Assembly (NCBI RefSeq): GCF_033439725.1
Contig: NW_026944384.1
Span: forward strand, 6,262,001-6,326,000
Direction: 5' to 3'
DNA: 64,000 nt
Source: Neurospora tetraspora
Lineage: Eukaryota; Ascomycota; Sordariomycetes; Sordariales; Sordariaceae
The notes below the pieces were generated by a model. It was not told where the DNA came from and made no database searches. It was given only the letters and a program-made list of their open reading frames with translations. Positions 1-10,928 of this stretch are shown here, in pieces. A program made the position numbers and the translations under genes. Every line of letters begins with the position of its first letter. Positions within the stretch are counted from its first letter, which is position 1.

Positions 1-9
1 TATTTCTTA

Positions 10-3000
10 ATGCAGTCCCAGGCCCCCTCAACTACAGCTTCTAGCCAGATGAGATATATGGCACCATTTTTCGGAAAGGGACTGAATACACTAACACGCC
101 CATCTGCACCCAGGAATGAAGCCTCTATTCCCGAGAAGGGGGCAGAGGATGTTGAGGAACAAGCGCAAGCTAACGCCCAGGATGTACGTGGCCCTATGGA
201 CTTGATGGTGCCACCAGAGTATAGGCGAGACATGACACCCAGACCTGGATCAGCACATAACCAATCTTTCCTCGCTGTCAAGGATGATGTGAAACAGTTG
301 TCGGATGTTGTCAACCTCCAGGAGCAAAGGATAGACAGGCTTGAGAACACCTCCTTCTCAGTCATCGGTCACGACGAGTGCTATGACAAACACGAACACA
401 CAGATCTCCGAGTCACGGACCTTGAGTATCGTGTCGACGAGCTAGAGAAGATTTCGAATGACAATGCCAGTGTCGCCGGCGCAAGCGTGGTCTCGGCGGC
501 ATCTAATAGCACAGTTCGTTCTTCCCAGAAGGTTACTCTTAGCCAGTTTCAGGCCCTACAGGCACAGATTAGCGAGCTTCAGGCGACATCTCTCCCAACA
601 TATAATAAACCTTGGGATCTGGAGGTTGTGTTTCTACCGTTTCCTCTCAAGGGTATCTGGGTGGATGCCCGCAAAATCTTCGACCGGCGACAGTCAATGG
701 GCCCCGATGAAGACTGGACACAACTACCTAATACATTGAGCAGAGCCACGCCGGATCCTCACGACCCAGGGTTCTCGGAATGGCCAGGACAATATCCCGA
801 TTCTGGCTGGCTGCTACCCAAAGCCTTTGCAAATGGGCGGATGATCGATCAAAGACTCAGGAGCCGCGGCTTCATCAAGACAGTCCAAGTGAGAGGGCCG
901 GACGCCCGTGATGTTCAGCTGGCAATCCACAAAGCTTTTGGCAATGTCCTCGAGCCTTCTTCCCACCTAATCTACCACAGTGGCAAAGCTGCGCCTGAGT
1001 CACCACTGAATGAGTTCCTTGGGTTGCGACAGGACTGGGTGCCTTTGCGCAAAATCCACCGAGATAACCGCCTCCGATTCCTCGCTCCGGCCGAAATGGC
1101 AACGCCAGCTCTTTGGGGCTTCACCTTCCTGATGTCTAGCGTCGTCATGAAGGCCCCTAAAACCATTGGGACGCACCGTCTGTACATCACACAGCCAGAG
1201 GCATACATTCAAGATTATATCATGGGTAATCGTGCCCTGATGCCGGGTTGGACATGGCAAAGGATACGCGAGCTCAGCCGGGTATACCCCGAAAAACATG
1301 ATCCTGAGGAGACATGCAGTGATCGTGATGACACCCCGGAGGCAGATGCCCTTGAAGAATGTTGGACTAGGAGCGACGTCCTTGACGGGCTGCCCATTAC
1401 AGACGCCGCGAACCTACGGAATAGCCCTGTGCAGTTATCGTTCGAACGTTCCGATATGGCTTCGTTCCATACTGCTTCATCATTCGTCAAAGCAAACGGA
1501 ACGCGAGCAGAGTCGCCGCGGGCAGTATTGCGAAAAGAGCGAAAGGCCTCCTTGACAGCCCTTTCGCGGTCCCGTTCATTCTCGCCATCTGGCCCGTCCA
1601 CCATTTCCCCGACTGGGAGCCGTCACAAACAGCCGTCCTTCACCCGCCATGCGATGAAACCATACGAAAGACCTTATGATCGTCGATCCTCTCCCCTTGT
1701 GCCTGAGCGCAGCCCTTTTGTTCCGGCTGAACATTACCGAACTCCACCGACCAATGCCTTTCCAACACCAACTGCGCCGATTAAGAGACGACGCAGGAAG
1801 GATCCGACAGATCTTGGCTACCCCCGCCAAACCACGCCCCATCATGATCGTGATCGCGATCGTGATCGGTTTATGAGCCGCTCGCCTTCCCTTGCGCCGC
1901 CCAACCGGGGCGATAGGAAGTCTACACCTGGCTGGTACGCCACGCCGCACAGCGAACACCCTTCTTCTGAGTTCGGGTTCCATCGCGGTAGCAGCCGCGG
2001 GCCTTTGCTCCCCTCGGACGGCTATGCTCAGGACAGCGATCAGGAGATGACGGGGCTGTCCAGCGGGAGCGACGACGGCAACGATGAGGACGACGAGATG
2101 ACGGACTGCCCTATTGACAACGAGGCCACCCCAAGACGCTCCAAGTCTGTGCAAATACCGCGTGCCATTCCCGAATCAAGCTCCAGTTCTTCCGAGAGCG
2201 ACTTCTTCGATATCGATGTGGATGACCTCGACCGAGATGACGAACTAGACGGGGCAAAGACGGATGGCGAGGGTCAGGGTCAGGGCCACGGCCACGGCCA
2301 GAAAAGACCGTTGAAGTCTCAGGATATTCCGAGGGCGGGCATCGAGACCGATAACGAAGACTTCGGCCGCTTCAGTCAACATAGCAGTCTATTCCATGAT
2401 AGCCAGGAAGACTTGAACATTGACTTTGATGAGGGAACCCAAGAAATTGGCTACGACGATGACGATGGTGACGGAAACCAATCCGATAAGTCGGAAGCAC
2501 CAAGCGAGTATCCTAGCAAGAATATCTCCGCTGTCCTGTCGCCAGAGACTACGAAACTACCTAGTCCGTTGATCACCTCGGGGAGCGGAAGTCGGAGCGG
2601 TAGGCAAAGCGGTAGCCAACAGCAACAGCAACAGGGTCATCCACAGCAATACCCATACCCACGGGCGCTCACCAAGAGCCAGAATTTGGTCCTGGAGATT
2701 CAGGATCTGATCCGGTTGGGCCAGCCACAGCCAGAGCCAGATCTACCGCCACAACCTCGGAGCCAGGCAGGGAGTCAGGTGGCGACTCAGGCAGAGAGTC
2801 AGGAGCTAGGTGAGACTTACGTGCCAAGATCATCGCAGGCGACGACCATCGCTGCAACCACCACAACTGCGGGGGCTTGGGATACAGGCACAGCCACGGC
2901 TACTGCCATGACGACGACGACCATGTCGAAGGGGAAAGAAAGAGAGACAGGGGTAGAAGGGGCGGAGACGGAGACGCAGATATGGCGAGGGAAAACTGCA

Positions 3001-3123
3001 ACTACAGCGGCAGCTGCAGCTACGGAAATAGGACCGTCATGGGTGGCGTGGGCAGAAACGGCGACGGGGAAGTGGCCGGGGTTTGAGTTTAGGATTCATG
3101 AGGATGAGACGAGGACTGAGTAG
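10..3123 (+). CDS. Conserved fungal protein of unknown function, possibly 5'-partial
   Basis: This is an open frame of 1037 codons ending in TAG. I recognise no named domain. Residues about 85-150 are heptad-like and could form a coiled coil. Residues about 195-400 are an ordered, aromatic-rich block (Trp/Pro motifs such as LPFPLKGIWVDARKIFD) that looks conserved and structured. The remainder is low complexity: a Ser/Arg/Pro-rich part, an acidic Asp/Glu part around 680-830, a short poly-Gln run and a Thr/Ala-rich tail. The frame stays open from base 1, and the ATG at 10 sits in TTCTTAATGCAG, which could instead be an intron 3' end. The true start may therefore lie upstream of the window. A nuclear role is only a guess from the charged disordered regions. 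Confidence 0.75.
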   Translation: MQSQAPSTTASSQMRYMAPFFGKGLNTLTRPSAPRNEASIPEKGAEDVEEQAQANAQDVRGPMDLMVPPEYRRDMTPRPGSAHNQSFLAVKDDVKQLSDVVNLQEQRIDRLENTSFSVIGHDECYDKHEHTDLRVTDLEYRVDELEKISNDNASVAGASVVSAASNSTVRSSQKVTLSQFQALQAQISELQATSLPTYNKPWDLEVVFLPFPLKGIWVDARKIFDRRQSMGPDEDWTQLPNTLSRATPDPHDPGFSEWPGQYPDSGWLLPKAFANGRMIDQRLRSRGFIKTVQVRGPDARDVQLAIHKAFGNVLEPSSHLIYHSGKAAPESPLNEFLGLRQDWVPLRKIHRDNRLRFLAPAEMATPALWGFTFLMSSVVMKAPKTIGTHRLYITQPEAYIQDYIMGNRALMPGWTWQRIRELSRVYPEKHDPEETCSDRDDTPEADALEECWTRSDVLDGLPITDAANLRNSPVQLSFERSDMASFHTASSFVKANGTRAESPRAVLRKERKASLTALSRSRSFSPSGPSTISPTGSRHKQPSFTRHAMKPYERPYDRRSSPLVPERSPFVPAEHYRTPPTNAFPTPTAPIKRRRRKDPTDLGYPRQTTPHHDRDRDRDRFMSRSPSLAPPNRGDRKSTPGWYATPHSEHPSSEFGFHRGSSRGPLLPSDGYAQDSDQEMTGLSSGSDDGNDEDDEMTDCPIDNEATPRRSKSVQIPRAIPESSSSSSESDFFDIDVDDLDRDDELDGAKTDGEGQGQGHGHGQKRPLKSQDIPRAGIETDNEDFGRFSQHSSLFHDSQEDLNIDFDEGTQEIGYDDDDGDGNQSDKSEAPSEYPSKNISAVLSPETTKLPSPLITSGSGSRSGRQSGSQQQQQQGHPQQYPYPRALTKSQNLVLEIQDLIRLGQPQPEPDLPPQPRSQAGSQVATQAESQELGETYVPRSSQATTIAATTTTAGAWDTGTATATAMTTTTMSKGKERETGVEGAETETQIWRGKTATTAAAAATEIGPSWVAWAETATGKWPGFEFRIHEDETRTE

Positions 3124-4620
3124 GGTGGTTGAGGATGTCAAAGTGAAGAAATTCAACCAACGAAGTGGGGCACCAAAGCGGGGAGTCGTGAGAATTCTCG
3201 TCGGTCCCTTTCTTTGGGGGTTTCCTTGTGTGCGGCGGTAATGGTTAGTTATAGTTATGGGGAGTTAAGGTAATGGATATGGGTACATGGGTACATGGAG
3301 TTTGTTGTCGATATTTTGGGAGTTCTGAGCACGTAGCGGGCGTTCAATCTCAATGTCAAGGGTGTAAAAGGGAAATATGGAACGGGGATTCATACGCGGA
3401 GTTCAATTTCACTTGAGGTTCGGGCAGGTCTGTGCTCAGGTGTTCAAGGTTCAAATCGAATGAATGTAGGTGAGCGATGAAGAGAGCGTTATTTGGTATC
3501 CGGTATTTGGTATCCGGTACTGGTACTTTCCTGGGTCTCTCATCTATACCACTGCGTCGTTACTGCTGCTACTTCTACTGCCTTGTCGTTCATTGATACC
3601 ACTTCTGTTGGGGGATACCAGATTTCTGCAGCATCTTCACACATGAATTATTGTCTGGGGATAAGGCGTAGAAGGAGGAGGACAGAGATTGCCTGGCCGG
3701 GTGGGTGAATGGCTACCTATACAGTACACCCACAGACCAGCAAGTAAAAAGGGCATTTAATATTACCCCCTTTGCCTTCACTTTATGATATCTGCAATAC
3801 ATAGCTATCTGCCTTCGTTGGCTCCCACGAACGAAGATGGAGCAAGACCCCCGAGAGAGTAGAAGACGACGGAAGGATAGTCAGTGTCTAGACGTCTCCA
3901 CTGACACCCATCATAATGTACCAGTCCAGTTCGTCACGTATCTCACTCACAATCCGAGTAAACCTTGGAGTCTTGCGCTCTCAACAAGCAAAGAATAAGG
4001 GCAAAAGGTCGGGTACCTAGGTAGGGAGTAATAAAGGGGAGGAAGGAGAATAAGAGGAGATATCACAGGGCTAGCCTGTGATGTGGTTGCACTGCACTGA
4101 CTGCACATGTGCCATGCCAGAGCTGGTGCCATGGCCCAGAGCCATGCACTCACGCACTGGTCACATGCTCTAGTCACGTGCAGTCTCACGTGCGCGCGCA
4201 CGGACTCGCCTGTCTGGCTCTCGCCCATATAGCCAGTCCTCCACGCACACTTCCCTTTCTCTCCCTCGTACAACAACGCATATCTTACCCTACCCCCAAC
4301 GGTGCCCTCTCGCCCAGTGATAGGAGGAGAAGAAGGAATGAGGTGATGTACCTACCAATCCTGTCTGGGTGCACCAAAGACGGGAGCTTTTGACCCTGAG
4401 ACTGAGAACGGCGCCACCGTAATCGTAATAGAAGTCATCGATAGGGGTACGATTAGATTAACGAAAGCAAAGCTTTTGAACGTAAATATCGTGGGTGTTA
4501 CTACTGGTGAACCTATTTGTGCTGTGTTGATCGTTCACTCGTGCGCACCAGTCGGTATATAACCACGTCGTAGGTCAAGTTCCATCATCCAAACTACGAC
4601 AGCTGATTAACAGTTGTACA
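3124..4620. other. Intergenic region with paired E-boxes
   Basis: I see no supportable gene here; open frames are short and lack splice-compatible partners. There is a short direct repetition of GGTATCCGGTA-like words near 3494-3530. Two CACGTG palindromes lie at 4175-4180 and 4187-4192, 12 bp apart, followed by alternating GC. A TATATAA word at about 4555-4561 precedes the tRNA gene by roughly 60 bp and may be its Pol III TATA element. Confidence 0.5.
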
Positions 4621-4713
4621 TCTTCCGTAGTATAGTGGTCAGTATGTGAGCTTGTCAAGCTTGAACATCAGTTCGATTCGCTCGAGACCCGGGTTCAATT
4701 CCCGGCGGGAGAG
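4621..4713 (+). tRNA. tRNA-Asp (anticodon GTC) with a 21-nt intron
   Basis: The sequence folds as a complete cloverleaf. Acceptor TCTTCCG (4621-4627) pairs with CGGGAGA (4706-4712), with discriminator G at 4713. The anticodon stem TGAGC (4647-4651) pairs with GCTCG (4680-4684). The anticodon is GTC at 4654-4656. The T arm is CCGGG-TTCAATT-CCCGG. The intron lies at 4658-4678, one base 3' of the anticodon, which is the canonical eukaryotic nuclear position. Without it the anticodon loop is TTGTCAC. A run of nine T (4721-4729) just downstream is the Pol III terminator. The tRNA reads GAC/GAU codons. Confidence 0.95.
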
Positions 4714-5289
4714 ACCAATCTTTTTTTTTCGCTTTTTTTTACACCCCCATCCATCAATGTCTTTCTTATCTTACTTCTCAGCCCATCCATCCATCGGGTT
4801 ACCTTTTTTTGCTTTGTTTTACATTGCGACTAAATGACTTCTTTCAACCTCCGCTAACTCAAAAGGGGCACTTCGACATTTTTGCATTCGCAGTGTGGAC
4901 CACCGAGTCGAGTGACTGCAGCAAAAAAATAGCCACATCCGTGCGCACCGAGAAGATATGTCACTATCGCGACACAAAATAAACAAAGCGAAACAAGGAT
5001 TGCTTGCATAAAATTCGATTCCTTTGCTACCTAATCACCATGTTGGATGGTATCCTGATAAAAAACATGAACAACAAGAAACGAAACAAAACAAGATGAG
5101 CCCGGCTGTCCGGTCATACACCAGCTCCCAGCCCGGTGGTAATCGCGGTCGCCGGCCAGTAGGGCATCCATCCTCCATCCCCAGCGACCCGGGCCGGCCC
5201 GGCGGCGGCGGCACAACATCACCACCCACTCCGCTCCAGCGCCGTCCTATCCATCCGGCACCCCTCCTCAACCAACTCGACTCACCTCC
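4714..5289. other. Intergenic region between tRNA-Asp and the glucanase gene
   Basis: No gene is supported here. It holds the tRNA terminator and presumably the 3' UTR of the minus-strand glucanase gene. A GTGAGT donor-like word lies just past the glucanase stop (about 5284 on the minus strand), but nothing shows that it is used. Confidence 0.4.
4721..4729 (+). terminator. Pol III oligo-T terminator of tRNA-Asp
   Basis: Nine consecutive T begin 8 nt after the tRNA-Asp discriminator base, followed by a second T run at about 4733-4740. This is the usual RNA polymerase III stop. Confidence 0.85.
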
Positions 5290-7308
5290 TCAAGCAGTTC
5301 TGGTCCGATTCCCACAACTATCCGGCACATACCCATGCGTCGCCGCAAAGTTACACAGCCCATGATCATCCACCCCTTCATCCCCCTTGAAATACCCCTC
5401 CGTATCAACATAAGCCGGCGCATCCACCAGCCTCCCCGTGCCCGTGCACCTGCAAAGCGCAATCGGGCAGAACCCAAACGTGCACCCGAAGCTGCACAGT
5501 CCCAAAAACGCATCACTGATGCCCGCCTGTTTCTCCCCCTGTACACAAGCGGGCGGTAAGAAAGGGGAGTAAGTAGGGACCGTACCAGTATTGGGGGTCA
5601 AAGTGCAGGGTGGCTGAGGGCAATACCCGTGGTTACAATCGAATGAGCAAAGACCGGTGTAAATCGCTGTGTAACCGGGCGCAGGGTAGCCGGGGGTGTT
5701 GGTTAAGCTGGGAGGGGAGGCGACGCCGCGCTGGTGGCAGACGCAAGCACTGCTGGGGCAGTAGCCGTTGTGGCACGAGAAGGAGCAGAGGCCGGTGAAG
5801 TCGTAGAGACCGAAGCCGGAGATGCAGGAGGAGGAGGAGGGAGGAGGGATGGAAGAGGAATAGGGCCCGGAGGTGGAGGAGGATAGGGCGGAGCCCACCC
5901 AGGCGTTGTAGTTCTGTAGGGCGATGCCCGAAGTAGGGGAGACGGTGCAGGATTTGGTGATGGGGGAGCCGGTGATGGTTGCCAGGACGGTGGAGCCGCG
6001 TAGGAGCTTGATGATTACTGGACCGGTGACGCCCGAAGGGATGGGCACGCTGCCGTGGTAGAGACCGATGCCGCCGTAGGGTTTGCCGTCGTCGTCGAAG
6101 GCGGTGGTGGGCTGGATGACGCCGTTGATGGAGACTTGGACTTGCACGTTGGTGGAGGAGCCGAGCAGGGCCGTGTAGAAGATGCGGTCCTTGATGATGG
6201 CTTCGGGCAGGTATTCGTACTGCAGCTGGTTGGCCGTGTTGCCCGTCGTGCCGCCGTTGTTGCAGGCGTCGTTGGGGTTGACGCGGTACCAGGCCGTGAT
6301 GCCCTCCTTGTTGAAGGAGGCCGTGCCGGCCTTGAAGAGCGAGATGACGAAGGGGAGGAAGGCGCGCCAGCCGTCGTGCGGCATGTTCTTGACGTAGTTG
6401 AAGGGGGCTTTGCCGTGGGTGCTGTCGAAGGCTTCGTACTGCTTGTCGTCGAGAGGGCCGATGTAGTGCGACTCGCCGTAGTCGTTCCAGGAGATGATCT
6501 GCACGTAGTCGGGCGGGTTGTCGATGCTGAGGATCTGTTGCCAGCGGTCGAACCAGAGGTCGTCGCCACGCCAGACCCAGTTCTTGCTGTAGCCGGGCAG
6601 GTTCGTGTAGAACCAGGGAGATACCGGCATCATGTAGGGCTTTCCGTTTAGGGCATCGTGGTAGGAAGCATCGGGGTAAGTTGTCATGTCCTGATCCCCC
6701 TTGGGCCAAGCGTCCCAGCTGAAGAGGCCATCGGCAACTCCGTTAGCCAAGGAAACGGCTGGATAAGCGCCGACGGACGACCAGTCGGGGATGAAGAAGC
6801 ACTTGGTGGCTGTCTTGATCTCGCTCCAATCACCAGCGCTCCCAGTGCCTTCAAAGGTGGACACCAAAGGTTGCGAGCCTCGCTTGAAGTATTCGGTCTT
6901 TGATCCGTAGTTCGTGATCATGGACTTCACTGTGGCCTTGCTCCACGCGCCGTTGCCGGCGTAGTCAAAGGAGAAGAAGAGCTTGAAGCCCTTCTGCTGG
7001 GCGGCGCTGAAGGCCAAAGGCAATTGGACATCGTTGGTCGAGTCGTTGTTGGCCATGTTGAGGGCAAACGCATCGATGCCTGCGGTCTTGGCCAGGTCGA
7101 TCTGAGTAGCCCAGTCGTTTACCGTGAAGGTCTTGGTGTTGCCCACCTGTCGGGTGGTCGTCAGTCATGGTCCGGCAGCTGTATCAAAGGTCAAAGGTCA
7201 ACTTACCATGAAGTGAGCAAACACAGCCTTTGGCTCCGCGGCCTGGGCCGCGCTTGCGAGGCCTGCAAGGCATGAAGCCAGACCGACGAGGAACTTGAAG
7301 GTATTCAT
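5290..7308 (-). CDS. Secreted GH71 alpha-1,3-glucanase (mutanase) with Cys-rich C-terminal repeats
   Basis: Exon 1 is 7308-7207, the intron is 7206-7147 (60 nt, GTAAGT...CAG) and exon 2 is 7146-5290, giving 652 aa. Exon 1 encodes a signal peptide (MNTFKFLVGLASCLAGLASA) followed by the family N-terminus KAVFAHFM, and exon 2 continues in phase with VGNTKTFTVNDW. The GH71 catalytic domain spans about residues 25-450, with the hallmarks AGIDAFALNMA, FFIPDW and SWNDYGESHYIGP; its acidic residues are the likely catalytic ones. Family members hydrolyse alpha-1,3-glucan in fungal walls. After a Ser/Pro-rich linker, residues about 485-650 hold four small modules patterned GLCSFxCxxGYCP. The last has lost some cysteines. 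The modules may bind wall polysaccharide, which is inference. The protein should be extracellular and act in wall remodelling or attack on other fungi. Confidence 0.93.
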
Positions 7309-10300
7309 CGTGCCGGACAGATTGGAGTTGTTGCTGTCGAGTGGCTCATGGAAGGAGATGATGATGCTTCTGTGCCAAAGAGATGCAGTCGAAGAGGCGG
7401 CATCATGGTTCTATTTGTAGTCATCCATCTTCCTCCTCTCAACGTTGATGTCTCCTCCTCTCAACTCCGAGTCTTGTTGTTCACGGCCCGCTGCCACTCC
7501 AAGTTGGTTCAACCTCACGACGGTGTTGCTATGCCTCTCGGCGGCAAGAGCTGACCTCCCCCGCTCCTACTTCTTACTTCTCGCCAGGCACCAGGTGCAC
7601 CTTCCGCCGTCGGCCGCCCGGATGTCACCAAACGTGATGTCCGCATGACACTCAACGAAAGAATGGTCATGTTGGTGGTTGTTGATGTTTTCGAGCGTTG
7701 TAATGCTGAGGGGAATATTGTTGAAGAGGTTGACGACAGTGCGTGACGTTGAGACTTGAGGGTGGCCGTGAAGGTGGTGATGCTGACTGTGGCACCGGTA
7801 GCAGTCGTGAGGGTGGTGTTTTACTGAGGCTCTTCTCAGCTTGAAGGACGCGTTCACATTCTACTGTGGACGATGCACAGAGCCGCCTAGAGGTGAAGTA
7901 ACATAGGTGTGCATGCGTCAGAGAGAATGTGTATGCTAATATCACCTTCTCAATAGAGCTATGGGTTCCCCTCGGTGAGATGTTGGCCGCTCTTCAACTT
8001 CCAACAACATCTGCAGTCAGCAATATCCAGCCTTTTTACACTTCCAGTTCACGTGCCACGTCCACGTCAACGGCAATACGGCTGCTGTGCCACCACGGCT
8101 AACGGAATGTAGCGAGGCTTCATTAAACAAACAATCCTTATGTGTGTTGGTGGTGTTGGAAAAGGTCAATGACTGAAATTCAATACTGATTTGTTGGCTC
8201 GAGACCAACTCTCCTGAGGGTTCTCACATTTTGTTCATGCGTTGAGCTTGATAATTAAAGCCTGGTAACATTCTGTAGGTCTGTTCTGATGGTATGCCAA
8301 CTCAGTTTCTGACAACAAATTCTCCATCTATGGCTCCCCATTTCAAAGTACCCTTACAGCCTTCAGGACGGGTTAAGATAAGTCTCACTCGGAGTCCCAA
8401 GCTAACAAGCAACCCATCATTGTTTTGTATGAAGCACAAATGCAGTGAAGATGAAGTGGTTGCGAATATAGGCCCCTAGGCGAGGTGGAGCCAGCCACCA
8501 CAGCAGGCAAAGCGCAAAGGAGACACTCGAACATTGCCGATTCAACCGTGAGGTTATCCCCACGATACATCCATTTGCGAGTTTTTCCTTTTCCTCCCGT
8601 TGATGTCTTCCATTTTCGTAGGTGAAATTATGTCGTTGGTTCTCCCAATGTCACGGTGTCACCTGTTTGTCAACACCACTTTTCCACTCCACGATGCTAC
8701 CTCATATTGGACCCTTTACGTCCACCCACTTTCCACTCAGGGTCCATGTCCCAACCTGACACACCCTTAACACTCTCTATGGTTTATTCCCGCAAACCAA
8801 ATGGCTATCTAGTGCTTCTTCGCACCGTTCAAAAGGTACCTTACCTCGTGAAGATCTCCCTGCAAGGTACTCCCATTCAATAGTCTGGGGTCTAGGTACA
8901 ATACCTTGCACACACACACACACACACACACGCGTCGATCCTTCTTCGACCCTTGCTTGACAAACATCAGTCAACCTTCCTCCTTAGAACCGCCGAGTAC
9001 CACACAATCTCTCCGGACAAAAGGCCCCTTAGACAACGGGGTGCTCATAGTTCGAAAAGTCAATATTGCTACAGTTTTCGATTGTCTGTTCTGTCACATG
9101 CATCCCCAGACCCAGATCTAGATCCTCCGCAGCTCCGAGACTTGAGACCAAAGGACCAACGACATAAGAGCGTCGTCTTCAAACTTACATACCTACAGGA
9201 CTGAACAACCAACGACATGAAAGGAAAAAGGAAACGTTACCTCCCTCCCTTCCCCCACGAGGTTCCACGAGAGGCTCCTCGAGATAGACAGCCACATGCA
9301 GCAGCACACAAGCGCAGCATCACGGGCGGGCCCCCGTTCCAGCCCCCGTCGATCCGTGCGTGCTGCTTCCCGTCTTCTAGCTCCTTGGACGATACCTGTA
9401 GGTAGATATCCTTGTTCCTGACATGATGTCTTGCATATGAACGGTATTCCGGCCCGGTCGTCGTTTTCTTCTCTTTCTGGCACGCCTCAGAGCCTCACAC
9501 ACAGTGCCAACTTCCACGATATTTTCTTCTCCTCGGAGTGAGTGTCCTTCACTACTTATCAAATCTTCAGCTCTGTTACCCATACCTCTACCCCCACTTC
9601 AGTGTCCCTCGCCCCTCCTCCCTCCACTCGGGTTCGGACCCCAGACTATTGCACAAAGACACACCATGTCCTTCCTGTCCTTCCTGTCCTGCTGCCCTGC
9701 TGTCCTGCCCTTTTCACCAGCCTTCTTGATACGATATTCCGAGGGCCAGCCCTCGCGATCAGGAACTGGTGGTGATTATCACGGCAAGCGTCGGTGCGTC
9801 GACTTCATGATGTCTTGAAGGGACGGGATGTAAGGATCCTCAAGGTGCCCACCGCCGGGGATATCCTGGACTCTGAATAGGAAAGTACGACTTACTGTGT
9901 GTGCATCTATCATCGGATCACCGGCATGAACAACTTGAACCTGGCGGGCGACTCGCTCTTTCCGATTTGTATGGACAGAGAAAATAAAAAATCGAACAAT
10001 TGTCTCCGAAGTACTCTCCAATCTTTGTCCCGCCTCTCCTACTATGGTGTCCTTTCACTTCGTTTTGACATTGGCTTTTTGCCTGGTTTCGATCCCCAAA
10101 GGTTAATCGTACGTACCCCGATGGCTTCGATTACGGCGGCACTGTTCCCAGAAGTCAAAATCTCTCTGCCACAAGCAAGCAGGATCGGTAGTGTATTGTA
10201 GACGTAAAAAGAAGTGTAGATAAAAGAGGTGATGATGCCGCATTGCTACCTGACTTGTTAACTCGGAGTATATACATATCATTCAATAACCAAGACCAGA

Positions 10301-10928
10301 CCAGGCAGACCAGGCAGGCAGCCTCTACCCTCATCCTGCGACTTGCCCTCCAGACAATGGACGACGGGATGCATGATGGAAAAACATGATATCCCCCAGC
10401 AGAAGTGGTTATCAATAAATGACAAGACAATAAGTTCACCAGTAACACCTACGATATTTACGTTCAAGCTTTGCTTTTGTTTTACCTCCGGTGAACGTAC
10501 AAATATTGTAATTGACTAGCTAGCCAGATGTTCATTTTACCTCTGTTGACGTATCTACTTTAGAACATCTGCGTTGTTGTAAAGCTGAAGATCACGACAT
10601 TTGCATGCTCTGGGCGCTAGGACGAAACTTCATCTGACATCGACAGCTCCTGGCGTTATGTGCATACCAGGATGTTATTATGTGTCATATCATATCTCTA
10701 TATATACCTTCGACCTGCTTGGATCCACCACTCTAAAACCATATTAACACAAAGTTGGATATCATAAAGTCAAAAAAACCTCCGTCCTTCACCCTCCTCT
10801 TTCCCTTCCCTTCGACTTCTCTCCCCTCCATCCTGTAGCTTCCATCCCCCCTTTCTTCTCCCCTATCTCTCCTCCCTTCCAGTAACATCACAGCCGATCA
10901 ACCCCAACGATCACGACCAACACCCCAA
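7309..10928. other. 3.6-kb region without a recognised gene
   Basis: Open frames are all below about 105 codons on both strands, and none shows a family signature or a convincing splice chain. Contents noted: a (CA)n microsatellite at 8909-8931; a pyrimidine-rich CCTTCCTGT-type repetition near 9668-9710; and the proximal promoter and 5' UTR of the glucanase gene at its left end (about 7309-7600). It could host a long non-coding RNA or a distant regulatory region, but the sequence alone does not show it. Confidence 0.4.
8909..8931. repeat. (CA)n microsatellite
   Basis: About eleven uninterrupted CA units, followed by CGCG. This is an ordinary dinucleotide repeat in non-coding DNA and likely length-polymorphic between strains. 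Confidence 0.95.

Noticed and set aside
6055-6651. 198-codon plus-strand frame opposite the glucanase
   Set aside because: It is the antisense shadow of the GC-rich GH71 coding sequence, Val/Gly/Asp-rich and without a family motif.
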